Shown here one piece after another: positions 26,476-36,919 of a stretch of 64,000 nt of DNA. Position numbers and translations under genes: made by a program. Where the stretch lies: the NCBI GenBank assembly GCA_963573315.1, contig OY752144.1, positions 2,980,695 through 3,044,694 of the forward strand, in the 5' to 3' direction. The notes beneath the pieces are model-generated. The model was not told the DNA's origin. It saw nothing but the letters and a program-made list of their open reading frames with translations, and ran no database searches. The DNA is from Entomortierella parvispora (Eukaryota > Mortierellomycota > Mortierellomycetes > Mortierellales > Mortierellaceae). The stretch's first letter is position 1; each line of letters starts with the position of its first letter.

Positions 26476-26539
26476 GGACGAGAACCAAAAAAATCTTTTT
26501 TCGCGTTTTTTTGTCCGTCGGACCAGCAGATGTTGGTCC

Positions 26540-27850
26540 GTCTTCTTTGTCCTTCCTTCGTTTTCTTCCCTTCTTGTTTCTTCTTCCTTGTCCTTCTTCC
26601 TTCGTTTTCTTCCCTTCTTCTTTGTCCTTCTTCCTTCCTGCCCTCTGCTGCATCTGTTTTCCCCTCTTCCTCTGCATCTCTCATCTTCCCTCTGCATCTT
26701 CCCTCTGCAACTGTAATCTTCCCCTCTGCATCTTCCCTCACATCTTCGCTCTTCATCTCTCTTCTGTGCATCTTTCTTTCTGCCGCCTGCTTCCTCGTCT
26801 TTTTTCCTCCCCTCTTCCTTCTTCCCCTCTTCTGCATGCTTCTCTTCTTTGCATCCCTCTTCTCTCTGTATCCTCGTCTTTCTTCTTTCCTTCCTTCTTC
26901 CTTTCTCCCGTCTTCTGCGTGCTTCTTCTTTGCTTTGCATCTCTCTTCTCTCTACATCCTTCTTTCGTGCATCCATCTTCTGCGCATCCTTTCTCTTTCT
27001 CGCTCAATCTCTTCCCACTGCTCACATCCTTCTTCCTCTCGTCTCCATCTGCTTTGTCCCTCCCTCCCTCTGCTCATGTCCTTGATCTTCCCTCTGCCCT
27101 CATCCTTCCTCCCTCTGTTCTCATCCTTCCTCCCTCTGCTCTCATCCTTCCTCCCTCTGCCCTCATCCTTTCTCCCTCTGCCCATGTCCTTTTCCCTCTA
27201 CTTCCCTGACTCTTCCTCTTCTGTCTCCTCCTTCTGTCTGTGCACGCTTCGTCCTCCCTCTGTCAGCGCCCATCTGTCTGTAACCCGTCCATCTCTCTCT
27301 GTGTGCCTCCATCTGCACACGTTCAACTTCCCTCTGTCTCGTCCCTCATCCTCCCTTTGTATTCATCCCCTCCTTCTGCTTGCATCTCTCATCCTCCCTC
27401 TGACTTGATCCATCTTTCTTCTACCTGGATCCATCTTGTTGTTGTCTTCATCTGTGTTCATCCCTCGGCCCCTTCTGCATCTGTCGGCCTCTGATCAACC
27501 ACTCTGCTTTCCTGTGCTCTCTTCCTTCTGTTTTGTTTGCTTTTTTGTTTGCTTTTGTCACTCCCGCGTCTCTCGTCTGGTCTTCTCCCTCTTGTTTTCT
27601 GCTGCCCACTTGTCTGCCCTGTCTCTCCCTCTTGTGTCCTCCCTCTTGTCTTTCTGGTTTCCGTCTTGTCTCCCTCTTGTGTCTTGCACCTTGTCTCCCT
27701 CTTGTGTCTCATGCCTTGTCTCCCTCTTGCGTCTTGTGCCCTGTCTCCCTCTGGTGTCTTGTGCCCTGTCTCCCTCTGGTGTCTTGTGCCTCGTCTACCC
27801 TCTCGTCTCCTTGTGCCCCTCTTGACAGCCCTCTCCCTCTTGGTGCACTT
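26540..27850. repeat. 1.3-kb polypyrimidine low-complexity tract
   Basis: Almost pure C/T on the + strand with drifting short units such as tccctctg, ctcatccttcc and cttcttcc. Long open frames (up to 292 codons on + and 197 on -) arise because stops are rare in such sequence. They have no domain structure and are not annotated as genes. Confidence 0.8.
27640..27800. repeat. Minisatellite of about 25-26 bp units
   Basis: Repeated tgtctccctctggtgtcttg-type units at the right end of the pyrimidine tract. The last two or three copies are nearly identical. Confidence 0.6.
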
Positions 27851-28350
27851 GAACCTTTCGCCTCTCTTTATCCTTTGTTCAGGACCGACGGCTGCTTCAC
27901 ACTCTTTTGTGTGCTCTGTGCTTTTGACCAACAGAACAAAAAAACAAGCGACTTCCTTCTTTCTCGCTCGCAGACGTTGCCCTCTCCCCTATTCACTTTG
28001 TTGTTAAACCAGACCTTGCCTTCTCAATTGACTCCCACAAAAAGCTCGCTCCATCTAACAGTGTCCATCCCTATGATCCAAGAACAACTCGCGACAAACT
28101 TGAGGCTACAAATCCAGGCATGCGCGCCTGTTGGGTAAGTAGCCTAGCACCGCTATCGCTCTCCCTACTTGTTTTCTTGTCTTTCCTCTTGACTTGTACT
28201 ATGAAAGCTCCTTTAAATAAAGAAACACACTTGCCAGCTGCATGAACTGTACTCACTTCACCTGTGCGAATGTGTGTGTGGCGAAGGTGCGCTCACGGGA
28301 TGGCGTGGACGGGGTGGCTTGGGACACTTTAACTCAGGGGCATTCCCTAT
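27851..28350. other. No confirmed gene
   Basis: Mostly featureless. A short open stretch at about 28015-28133 ends at a good GTAAGT donor and could be a stray exon. No partner exon is recognised. Confidence 0.3.
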
Positions 28351-28430
28351 AACACTGAGTGTCGAACTGACAGACGGGAGAAATCAGGGAGGAAGAGAAG
28401 CTTCCGTCTGTCAGTTCGACACTCAGTGTT
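28351..28430. repeat. Perfect 27-bp inverted repeat with a 26-nt loop
   Basis: Arms 28351-28377 and 28404-28430 are exact reverse complements (core gtcgaactgacagacgg). A diverged third copy of the right arm (cagtttgacaatgagtgttg) follows near 28476-28497. Confidence 0.85.
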
Positions 28431-29829
28431 GAACCCTTGGGTCAGTTCGAGGTTGGCTGCTGGGCTTCATCTTCTCAGTTTGACAATGAGTGTTGAACAT
28501 GCATGCCTGGAGATTGGTCATCTACTTTCATCTACTTTCATCTAGTCTGTTTCGACCATCTGCGCTGAACATGCGCTCCATCAATCAGCGAGCCGACTCA
28601 TTTCAACTGGCCACTTTGACAATCTGGCTCAAAGTCGAAGCTGCAAAGCTGGACTTGGCAAACACTCTGTCCAGAGAAGGCTGTGGACCTTGAACTTCAT
28701 AGTCTGGACACTGTATATAGCTTGCTCCTCTTGTCTTGGCCTCTCACTACCACTTGTTGACTGGGTTCTTCCTCTTTTTCTTCGTTTTTCTGCTACAAGA
28801 GTACTGCAGCGCAGTTGGACGGCCTTGGTGAGTACGGTGCTGCCATTATGAACCCTACCACTCTATCTACGCCTGTTCGGCTGTCTGTTGACCTTGCCAT
28901 AGCCCCAACAACAACTGTCGTAGTCCTATAGACTCTTACGTATCTCTTTATCATAATACAGAGATGTCTTTCGCTGCTCCTCTTGTCGCTGTCTCGCTCA
29001 CTGTCTCTTCTTGCTTTGCCTGACTATGCTGTGGACTTGCTGACTGCGTTGTGGTCGCCGTAGTCGCCGCATTGATACGAGGTACACCTCCCAGCTTAAT
29101 ACACAAGCTGCATCCTTGATTTATCCCTGTCTTTGCACTGCTCTGCCTTGGCTAGCTATGTTTTCCTTTTGTTTGGCTGTGAACGTACGCCAATGGCTTC
29201 TTGCTCTTCCATCCATGATGGTCGAGAGACTCTGGATCCGCCTTTGCTCTCACTATTTCCATTGTTTCCACTGCAGAACTTGTGTTGGGTCAACAGAACT
29301 TGCGGCCATTGTCGAGTGTTTCGGCCTCAATTGCTGAGTTGAATCATCAAGTCTCGTGAGAAAAGATGCGCCTTGCTGAGCAAGCTGCACAGGTTATTGC
29401 CATCGTTCGATCTTTATGTTGCCTCTTCTTTCACTTCAACAAATATGTGTATTCGACACATATCGTCCAGCGATCTAAGTGAACTCACTCCATCAATAGG
29501 TTTTACTGTAGCAACTTGGAAACAGCTCATCAACCGCTTTTGATATCGCTCCCAGTCTCAATCCCGGCTTTACTATCCTTGTTCCATTCTTTCCAAGTGA
29601 AAGTCATTTCACACCGACTCATGAACTCGGGATACGCCAAATAATAATGGTCTCTTTCATCTTAAAAGTAAAAATGTAAACAGCAATTCATCAGAAACGG
29701 CGGTGGCTATGGTCTATATTCTCTTGCAACTGGCAACTCCACGCTTAACATTACCCTCACGAGTGATTATCATTGGTCTCTTCTATGGAGATCTGGGGAT
29801 ATCATCGTTCGACCTTCAACTATTGCGAC
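28431..29829. other. Gene-poor stretch
   Basis: No gene supported. Frames of up to 73 codons only. Confidence 0.35.
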
Positions 29830-29853
29830 TTTTTTTTTTTTTTTTTTTTTTTT
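29830..29853. repeat. Poly(T) run of 24
   Basis: A pure T run, which is a poly(A) run on the - strand, inside otherwise mixed sequence. Confidence 0.9.
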
Positions 29854-30021
29854 GCAGTTACTCCAGCGCTGACAAAACAACTGGCGATATTGCGTGCCCA
29901 TCTGAATGTCGTTGATAGCGGTTATCGCTACTGGTGAATCTGATGACTCAAAGCAGGATAGATTTGAAGTTAATGCCATCTTAAAAACAAAGATGAACAT
30001 TTCGCTAAGCAATTGCTCCAC

Positions 30022-30132
30022 TGTAACCGATATACGGTGACATCACGCGATGGACACCTATAATAGATAGAAACTTGCAATATAATAAACCACACTTCTT
30101 GTCTCCACTCGTCCCTCGGCCTTCCTATTGCA
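30022..30132 (+). mobile_element. 111-bp LTR in forward orientation, left end of the gag unit
   Basis: Begins TGTAAC and ends TTGCA (TG..CA rule). It is directly followed by a primer-binding-site-like sequence. Its reverse complement recurs at 31193-31303 with one mismatch seen. Diverged relatives are the LTRs at 44822-44938 and 47632-47738. Confidence 0.8.
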
Positions 30133-30144
30133 TGGTAGCAAAGG
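30133..30144 (+). other. Primer binding site, initiator tRNA-Met type
   Basis: TGGTAGCAAAGG starts immediately after the LTR. Its complement ends GCTACCA. The implied U72/A73 at the tRNA 3' end is the hallmark of initiator tRNA-Met, the usual primer of many fungal LTR elements. A C-rich leader (CCCTGACC-like repeats, 30160-30230) follows before gag. Confidence 0.6.
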
Positions 30145-30279
30145 TTCCTCGATCCACTGACCCCTAACCCTGACCCCGACCCCTACCCCTGCCCCCTGAC
30201 CCCTGCCCCCGCCACCCTGTCCTCATCAAACCCCCTAGACCCCATTGACACCCTCACAAACCTCTTCCACGGCCTCTCC

Positions 30280-31200
30280 ATGACATCCCCCGACACCATA
30301 TCCACTGCCCCATCTGGCTTTGCATCCGCCACCTTCCGCTTCCCCCAACCCGAGCCCTACAAGGGAGAAAGAGACGGGTTCAAATGCGAGATCTGGTTGA
30401 CAGCCATCACACGGTTCTTCAAAGGCGCCCGTATCCCTGATGACCAGCGCACTTTGCACGCTGCTATCTTTCTGACCGGGGATGCCACACTCTGGTGGGA
30501 TGGTAATGTTCTCACTGACGACGCTCCCTGGGACGACTTTGTTAAAAGCTTCCGTGCTGCATTCCAACCTGCTGGATTCATCGACCAGGTGCGCACTATG
30601 CTTTTTGACATCAAGATGACCTCTACAGTGCCAGACTATGTCGCTCGTACTCGGAAGTACATGTCCTTCCTGACCCCTCACGACATGGGCCCTGAAGCCC
30701 GCCGCACACTTGAACAGGCCGCCACATCTTGCTTCTTGAAAGGCGCACCCCAAGCGCTTCGACAAGTCCTCCTCACGTACAAACTCAACAACCCCGCGAC
30801 CACCATCCACGACTTGTGCAGCGTAGCGGAACAGTTTGATCAGATCTACGAATACTCTGCTGGTCCTTCGAAATCTACATCTTCTGCGGGTCTCGACTAT
30901 ACCGTAGCCAACGCCGCCGCCACACAACAGTCCAACATGGCGATGGAGATCGACAACATCGGCAACCCTATGGCAGCACTAATGACATCAATCGCTAATC
31001 TAACCCTGCAGCTTAACAACCTCCAAGGCCCTCGCCTTCGAAAACTCTCGTTTGAGGAACGCGAACGACTCAGAGCGAATAACGGATGCTTTCGCTGCCG
31101 CCAGGAAAAAGCCGGACACTATGCCGGTAACTGTCCCTTGCGCAATTCTTCCGGACGGCGCTCCCTTAACAACGTTGGAATGACTAACGAGATGCAATAG
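30280..31200 (+). CDS. Ty3-type Gag protein with zinc knuckle
   Basis: Intact 306-residue frame. The capsid-like region has GERDGFKCEIWLTAITRFF, TLHAAIFLTGDATLWWDG and DDFVKSFRAAFQP, matching the retrotransposon Gag domain of Ty3/gypsy elements. Near the C-terminus is a zinc knuckle of the form CX2CX6HX4C (CFRCRQEKAGHYAGNC). The stop codon lies inside the right inverted LTR. No protease, reverse transcriptase or integrase follows, so mobility would need enzymes supplied in trans. The product would form virus-like particles. The start is the first ATG consistent with the capsid similarity; an upstream in-frame extension is unlikely because the leader is C-rich. Confidence 0.85.
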   Translation: MTSPDTISTAPSGFASATFRFPQPEPYKGERDGFKCEIWLTAITRFFKGARIPDDQRTLHAAIFLTGDATLWWDGNVLTDDAPWDDFVKSFRAAFQPAGFIDQVRTMLFDIKMTSTVPDYVARTRKYMSFLTPHDMGPEARRTLEQAATSCFLKGAPQALRQVLLTYKLNNPATTIHDLCSVAEQFDQIYEYSAGPSKSTSSAGLDYTVANAAATQQSNMAMEIDNIGNPMAALMTSIANLTLQLNNLQGPRLRKLSFEERERLRANNGCFRCRQEKAGHYAGNCPLRNSSGRRSLNNVGMTNEMQ

Positions 31201-31303
31201 GAAGGCCGAGGGACGAGTGGAGACAAGAAGTGTGGTTTATTATATTGCAAGTTTCTATCTATTATAGGTGTCCATCGCGTGATGTCACCGTATATCTGTT
31301 ACA
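31193..31303 (-). mobile_element. 111-bp LTR in inverted orientation, right end of the gag unit
   Basis: Reverse complement of 30022-30132. A conventional element would have this copy in direct orientation. The five bases outside each LTR (tccac at 30017-30021, gaaac at 31304-31308) do not match, so no target-site duplication is visible. Confidence 0.8.
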
Positions 31304-34300
31304 GAAACCCTCGTTTGTAGAGAGATCTTGCGATCTTCTTTAGACGCCTCGTCGACGACTTGGACTTCAGGAGTGCTTCACGCTCACTCCCTGATCGCTT
31401 CTTTACCTCATCCATGAGTCCAAGATATGACGTCCAATCGTATTTTTTTGCGTTGGGCGATCCATCGACAACCGCCATTGAGCTCTCAATATCCTCATCA
31501 AGCTGGTGGAGCACTTTCTCTAGATCCTCGTCCGTTGGTTGTCGATCGGGGACATACTTCCGCATCCGCAGGATCGCGGTTATGGCCTTATCAAGGTCAT
31601 GTCGCAGAGCCTCTCGATAGTCGAATCTGTCTTGCTTGAACCTAGCGCTGCCATAAAAGGATCGGAGAGTCGACGCCTCGTTTGCAACATTGACGAGATG
31701 GACCATGACGGCAGACTCGTAGTCCTGCACCGCCTCGGTAAACAGTGCTATTGTATCTTGGCTGTCGCTGTTGGTCCCCGAATTGCTATCCATAGAAACG
31801 TCCGAGTCACCAACAACCAACCTGGCTTCAACGGGCTTTCGTTGCATAAGCCTACCTTCGATTTCCGTTATCCCCGCATCTATCTTTATACGACTCTGTT
31901 GTTTACGGTATCTCCGGTCGATATCATCTCGTGGACCGCGGGGGATGCTCAGGTTGATATTATCCTTTTCATAGCAAGAATGAATAAGGGTTGCAGTGCC
32001 GGTACTAGCAATCCCAGGGTCGATGCAAAGACTTCGTATTCCTGCCTGGCCGTTTGTGCTTTGGAGGAAACTCTCAACCTTCTCTTGGCTGTCAAATTTC
32101 TTGGAGACATATGTCCATCCTTGTATCGTTGGCGCGGTTGACCAGGGGAAGACTGTGCTAGATGTTGGTACCGGGGATGATGTTACAGGAGCTATTGCCA
32201 GCAATTCTCCGCCGGGAGCCTGCCCCTCAGTGCTTGCAAGGGAATGAGCTGATGATCGGTCATCATTCAGCAATGGCGATTTTGACCGGGTTTCCTCCGT
32301 AGGGCTGGGCAAAGCTGATTCTGGGATAGCACTCCCGGATGAAGCGATTCCAGTGTCCGTCATCGTGGTTGGACGCGTCGATCGCCTACTCTCCGTCAAT
32401 TTGTAGGCCATGACCCGTAGATCATGACCGTCAATCGAAAAGTCGCCGGTAAGGACGTATTTTTGTCGCGGTTGCCCTGGTTCAGATTTGTCGATCTGCT
32501 CTTGGTATTGTTCTGGACGTTGAAGGCTTTGGCGAATAAGTTCCTTGAATTCGACTTTGCTACTTGCGTACCGAGCATCTTTTGCGTCCATTTCCTCCAG
32601 AGTCCTTCTTGCTTCTTTGATTGCGGTCGCGTCGCCAGAACTGAATATAACCTTGGCCTTGAGGTCCTTTTTCTGGAGTGCGGACGGTGGACTGGGAGAC
32701 GGGGAGGAGGAAGAGGAGGACGAGGCGGGGACACAATTGTCCTTGACCCACAGCAGGTTGGCCCCTCTGCGGTAGCTCGTGTTTTTTCCATTAAGGAAAA
32801 GGAGAAAGGACAATCGACCGACCTCGTCCTGTGTGTTTGTGTCAGCAGACATCTTGGATCCAAAAACAGCGACAAGTGTATTTGCAAGAGAGCGTTGCTT
32901 TTCCTGCTCGGCACTGCTCAATAGACGCATTCTTTTGGCAATTGGTTTGATCTTGTTGTTCTTTCGGTCCATTGTGAAATCTTTCAAAAGACAACGGACA
33001 AGCTGACGCTCCGTGAAGGAAAAGAACCCATCCTCATAGCCGATTTGTGGTAAAATTTGGATTTGAGCCTTCGCTGGCAAAATCAGATTCAGGAGAAGAT
33101 GAATACTGACGCAATCGTGCTCCTGCGACCGCCCTGTCGTATTGTCGATAGAGTCCAAAATGGTCTTCCCATTTTCCGAAGAAGCCCAGGATGGATTGTG
33201 CACTAACGCCTATATTGAAGGGTCCGAGTGGTGAAGTCAGTGTCCGCGTGTATAATTGAAAAGTGATGGCTCCTATCAAGGCGACTTACCCGCTTCTTAA
33301 GTTCCAACGGAAACTTGTAGAGGTGGCCTCCTACCATATCGGACAGTGTTCTCGCACACTGGCTCAAGAAGGAGGCTTCGCAGACATCTCTGTCCTTCAC
33401 TCGGAATGGAGGTGCCTGGCGTTGGGAGGTGATCTGTAAATACTCCAGAAAAATCTCGTCGGATGCCACCATTGCAGGTGAACTAGCCTTCGGGAGATCG
33501 GAATCTTTAGAGTCCCATCTTATTAACCGTCTCAAAAGCCGCTGAAAGAAAGTCTCTCGTTTACCCTTCAATAGGATATTGCTGAAGTGTTCCTTTCTTT
33601 TGTCGCCATGCTCTCTTCCTCGATCTCCGTCCGTTGCCGGGAATTTCCCGAACGTTCTTGCGATGCAGAGATTGGTCACCATAAGGCCCTCTCGCAACAA
33701 ATCAGTATTGACTCTTGCCATCGTTCCAATGGTATCGAGGATATAGCCCGATAAGAGGCTACGGTCCTGGTCACTCGGACAAGGGAACGACTCCTTGAGA
33801 CTGTGGGTGAGACACGACTCAATCCGGCCAGGCCTCATTGCACGCATCGGATGCAGAGATGCAACAACGTCGGCTATCAGGTTTGTTGGGTTGATCTTGC
33901 GGGCAACCGCCTTCTCATTCAGAGGTTCATCGGCGTCACGAGCCCTCCTGGAGCTCTTGGCATAAGTAATCTTCTTGAATACTCTTTTCTTGGGACGTTT
34001 TGAATCGATAGGCTGGTCCTCAGTCTGCTGATTCCCCTCGTAATCGTCTTCATTGCCAGAGCTATCGTCGGAGTTGTTGTCAGAGTTGTTGTCAGAGTTG
34101 TCGTCAGAGCTGTTGTCAGAGTCGTTGTCAGAGTTGACTTCAGACTGATGTCCATCCGCTGTATTGTCTTGAAGAGACAGACTATCCTCAACTGGGGCAG
34201 CAAGAGGGGCAGGGAGGTTCACCATGGCGGCACCATCCGAGATATCTGCATCGTCTGGGAATGTGTAACATTCATAATCGTTGTCGCCTTCAACGATGAG

Positions 34301-36437
34301 CACACTAGCCGTGGATCCGGTTCGACCGATGGTCTTGTCTTTCACGCTTATAGGCTGCATGTTTTTGTGCTGACTTGTGAAGGCTGACGTGAAAGCTTTC
34401 GGACGGTATTTGTGGCCAGTGGCGTATCTTTGAAGTCTACTTTCCGTAGAAAAGAAACAGAAGAGCGAGAGAGAGAGAGAGAGAGTTTAATACTTTTCCT
34501 ATAAATAAAATACTCATGTACTGCAGATTGATTGCGCCTACGAATCAACTTACCCAGTGGCATGGTTCCTGACATTAGCGCTTTCGACATTCCTTGCTGC
34601 TCCAACAGGAAAAACCATGCGGGCTACAGGTAGGGTCACATGAGGTGTCGTGGACAGCCTTGATTGTAGTTGTGGGAGCGCAAGCATCTCAACCACATTG
34701 TCGTTGACATCAGTCGTTGGGAGCTGGACAGGGGTGGAGTTAATTGGCGTGAGATTCAAAGATCTTTGGCTTGGTCGCTTGCGTGCCCAGGGACTCCTAC
34801 AGCTGCAAAATGGAAAGGTATAGAAATCAGTCAGTATTGAAGCAAGTTGTATGAACCTTGTGCATTGCATTCTTACCGGAGAGTTAGTGCCTCGACTCGA
34901 TATATGATCCTTCTGATGGACTCATCAATTTCGTCATCTCCTTCAGTGTGTTGACCGAGGGGCGTTTCAACCAAGTGCACAAAACTGTCCAATGACTTCT
35001 TGACGACGTCGTGATGCACTTTCTTCCTTTTGCAGAGTTCTTTGACGTAGTCTTCTACCGGACGGTCCTTGCCTTTCTTTCGATGCCAATCTTTTCTGAT
35101 CGCAGAGACGTCTTTCGTAGCCGTGCTGAATGAGGTCCGACCCACACTTGGGTCATAGTCATTAAGACTGACGACAGCGGCCGCGACCCACTCATCTGAT
35201 GTTTCGAGTCCGCAGTGGCGAATGATACTCGCAATTGGGTAGCAGTAAAAGCGTCCCCCTTTTGATTGAAAGCGGAAAAGCCGTTCAGCGCCCAAGAACA
35301 TGAGGTCACTATCGGTTGAAACGACTACGAGACCTGGGTTCTCTCGTGCCTTCCTGCCGACACAGATGTCAAATTGACCAGCACACATATGCGTTTTCCA
35401 GCCGTGAGACTCACGCAGTTCGCTGACGATGGCCCTTGTGGCTCGAGGATCCACACCACGTGTTCCTATCCAGCAGGGAAAGAGGACCTTGCTGAGAAAC
35501 GATTTAAATCGAGAGACCTGCCTGTTGGATAAGTTGGGCTTTTCCTCCATTTGCGACAGACGTGCCTCGGCGATTCTGAGATACTCGAACAACTTGAAGA
35601 TTTGTTTTTTTGTGGCCAGCTGGCGTCTCTCATGGGCAAAGGCCTTCTGGGTTGTCGGTGGACCATCATAATGAATAAAATCCTCCGACTTTTTGTAAAA
35701 TCCGTCAAACATTTTGTTCAGGACGTTTGCTACGAGGGGCCAAACAACATCGCGAGCTGAGTTCAGATCGTGATATAAATCCTTTGGAGGATGTGAAGGA
35801 AGAGGCAGTGCAGCAGGGAGGAGTGCCGGTGACGAATGGAGCAGGTCCGATGATGTTGATAGCAGCTGAGTGGTCGCTGAGTCGGTTGAAGTATTGCAAT
35901 CTGAAGACGAGTTTGGAGTCGTCGAGAGATGCAGTGCAGACAGGTCCGATGCGAGACCCTTGGTCGCCAGTGGGGACGGCAAAGACCATGATTCTTGATT
36001 CAAGTGGGCAAGGCGAAGGACTGGGCCAGGGACTCCAATGGAGGTATCTTCCTTGGCCATCTTTTTCAGTTGCTTGAGCAGTAGCCGTCCCTCTGTTGTC
36101 TTGAATCTCATGTAAGAAACGGCCGAGCCATCAATCTCACATGGACCTTCTTTCTGTGGATCAACAAGCTTGATGGCTTTGCAGTCTTTAGTGAGCTCAA
36201 AAGCGTGAGCTACTCCCATCCTGAAGACAGATAAGCATCATGTAAGGTACGGAGAACAAAAGAGTTAGTCCTGGAATGAAGGTACGGAGGAAGCATGTCA
36301 CTGTTCACGGCGACCTGAAACTTACGTGATTCCAGCCAAGAACGCAAGGAGATTCACCCAGTCAAGGGCCTAAAAAGTAAGAACAAGAAAAGGCTAAGAA
36401 AACTGAAAAATACCATTGTGCATTGGGTTATAAACAT
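31299..36437 (-). CDS. XPG/FEN1-like PIN nuclease joined to TnpB/Fanzor-like RuvC segment, 3' truncated
   Basis: Six exons on the - strand (36437-36414, 36369-36326, 36220-34877, 34796-34554, 34436-33290, 33209-31299) join in phase to about 1570 residues. Exon 3 carries an XPG/FEN1-like pattern: an early IDG, GPPTTQKAFAHERRQL, then VVVSTDSDLMFLGAERLFR and a LNDYDPSVG loop like the post-catalytic helix-hairpin-helix entry. Exon 5 has an acidic Asn/Asp/Ser-repeat linker. The last exon contains FSIDGHDLRVMAYKL, then SLCIDPGIASTGTATL (Asp1331, RuvC-I-like), then FYGSARFKQDRFDYREALR, an order I associate with Fanzor/TnpB-type proteins. RuvC-II, the zinc finger and RuvC-III are missing: the frame ends at a TAA supplied by the inverted LTR at 31303. 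The exon model is good; the PIN call is moderate; the Fanzor call is tentative. The first two small exons are the least certain. Confidence 0.6.
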
Positions 36438-36919
36438 CAAAAGGACGTTACAGGTCGTTGGCTCTTTCTTGGATTATTCGGATGGAAGATCAGGCCAGAG
36501 AGAGAAGGAGAAAGATGGGGGGAGAGTGTGGGGGAGAAAGGTGTGTGTGTGTGTGTGTGTGTGTTGGGAGAAGTTAGGAAGAGAAGGAAGAACAAAACGT
36601 GGGAAAGAAAGAGTCGAAAGCCTTTTTATGCGGGTGTTGCTCTCACCCCTTTATTGTGGTTGAAAAAAAAATTGGTGGACCATCCCTTTTTCGTTTCATA
36701 TGTGCATCCAAAGCCCATCGATCGCATCGAAGATTGCCTGACAGTGCCCGCTGCACTTGGCTGCGACTCCATGCCATTCATCAGTGGGGCAGCCATCATC
36801 CTCTGCAAAGTTACTCGATCTACATCAAGTACATAGGACGCCACTCAAAACTTGTGCCTCTCCACCAACCTTCCCTGGCCGCCACCTCTCGCGTCGTGAT
36901 ACACGCGTGTCATGGTCCT
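36438..36919. other. Spacer between the nuclease gene and the transposase
   Basis: No gene. It contains a (GT)n microsatellite at about 36540-36564 and G/A-rich sequence. It probably includes the 3' end of the transposase transcript and the promoter of the nuclease gene. Confidence 0.5.
36540..36564. repeat. (GT)n microsatellite
   Basis: About 12 GT units. Confidence 0.85.

Noticed and set aside
26385..28007. Long open frames (up to 292 codons) in the pyrimidine tract
   Set aside because: They exist on both strands because stop codons are rare in CT-only sequence. The products are Leu/Ser/Pro or Arg/Lys/Glu low complexity without domains.
28015..28140. Possible coding exon ending at a GTAAGT donor
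   Set aside because: The open stretch is only about 40 codons. No acceptor-side partner exon and no family similarity were found.
29770..30021. 83-codon - strand frame as the missing C-terminus of the nuclease/Fanzor-like gene
   Set aside because: It has no RuvC-II/III or zinc-finger motif and ends in a poly-Lys artefact of the poly(A) run.
30160..30230. C-rich run resembling a telomeric or subtelomeric (CCCTAA-like) repeat
   Set aside because: Units are irregular (CCCTGACC, CCCCTGCC), and the stretch sits between a primer binding site and gag. It is the leader of the retroelement; a similar leader occurs at 47550-47605.
30017..31308. Target-site duplication of the gag unit
   Set aside because: The five bases flanking the two LTRs (tccac and gaaac) do not match directly or as complements.
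32424..32924. 166-codon + strand frame opposite the nuclease gene
   Set aside because: Antisense shadow; the - strand exon joins in phase with its neighbours and carries the motifs.
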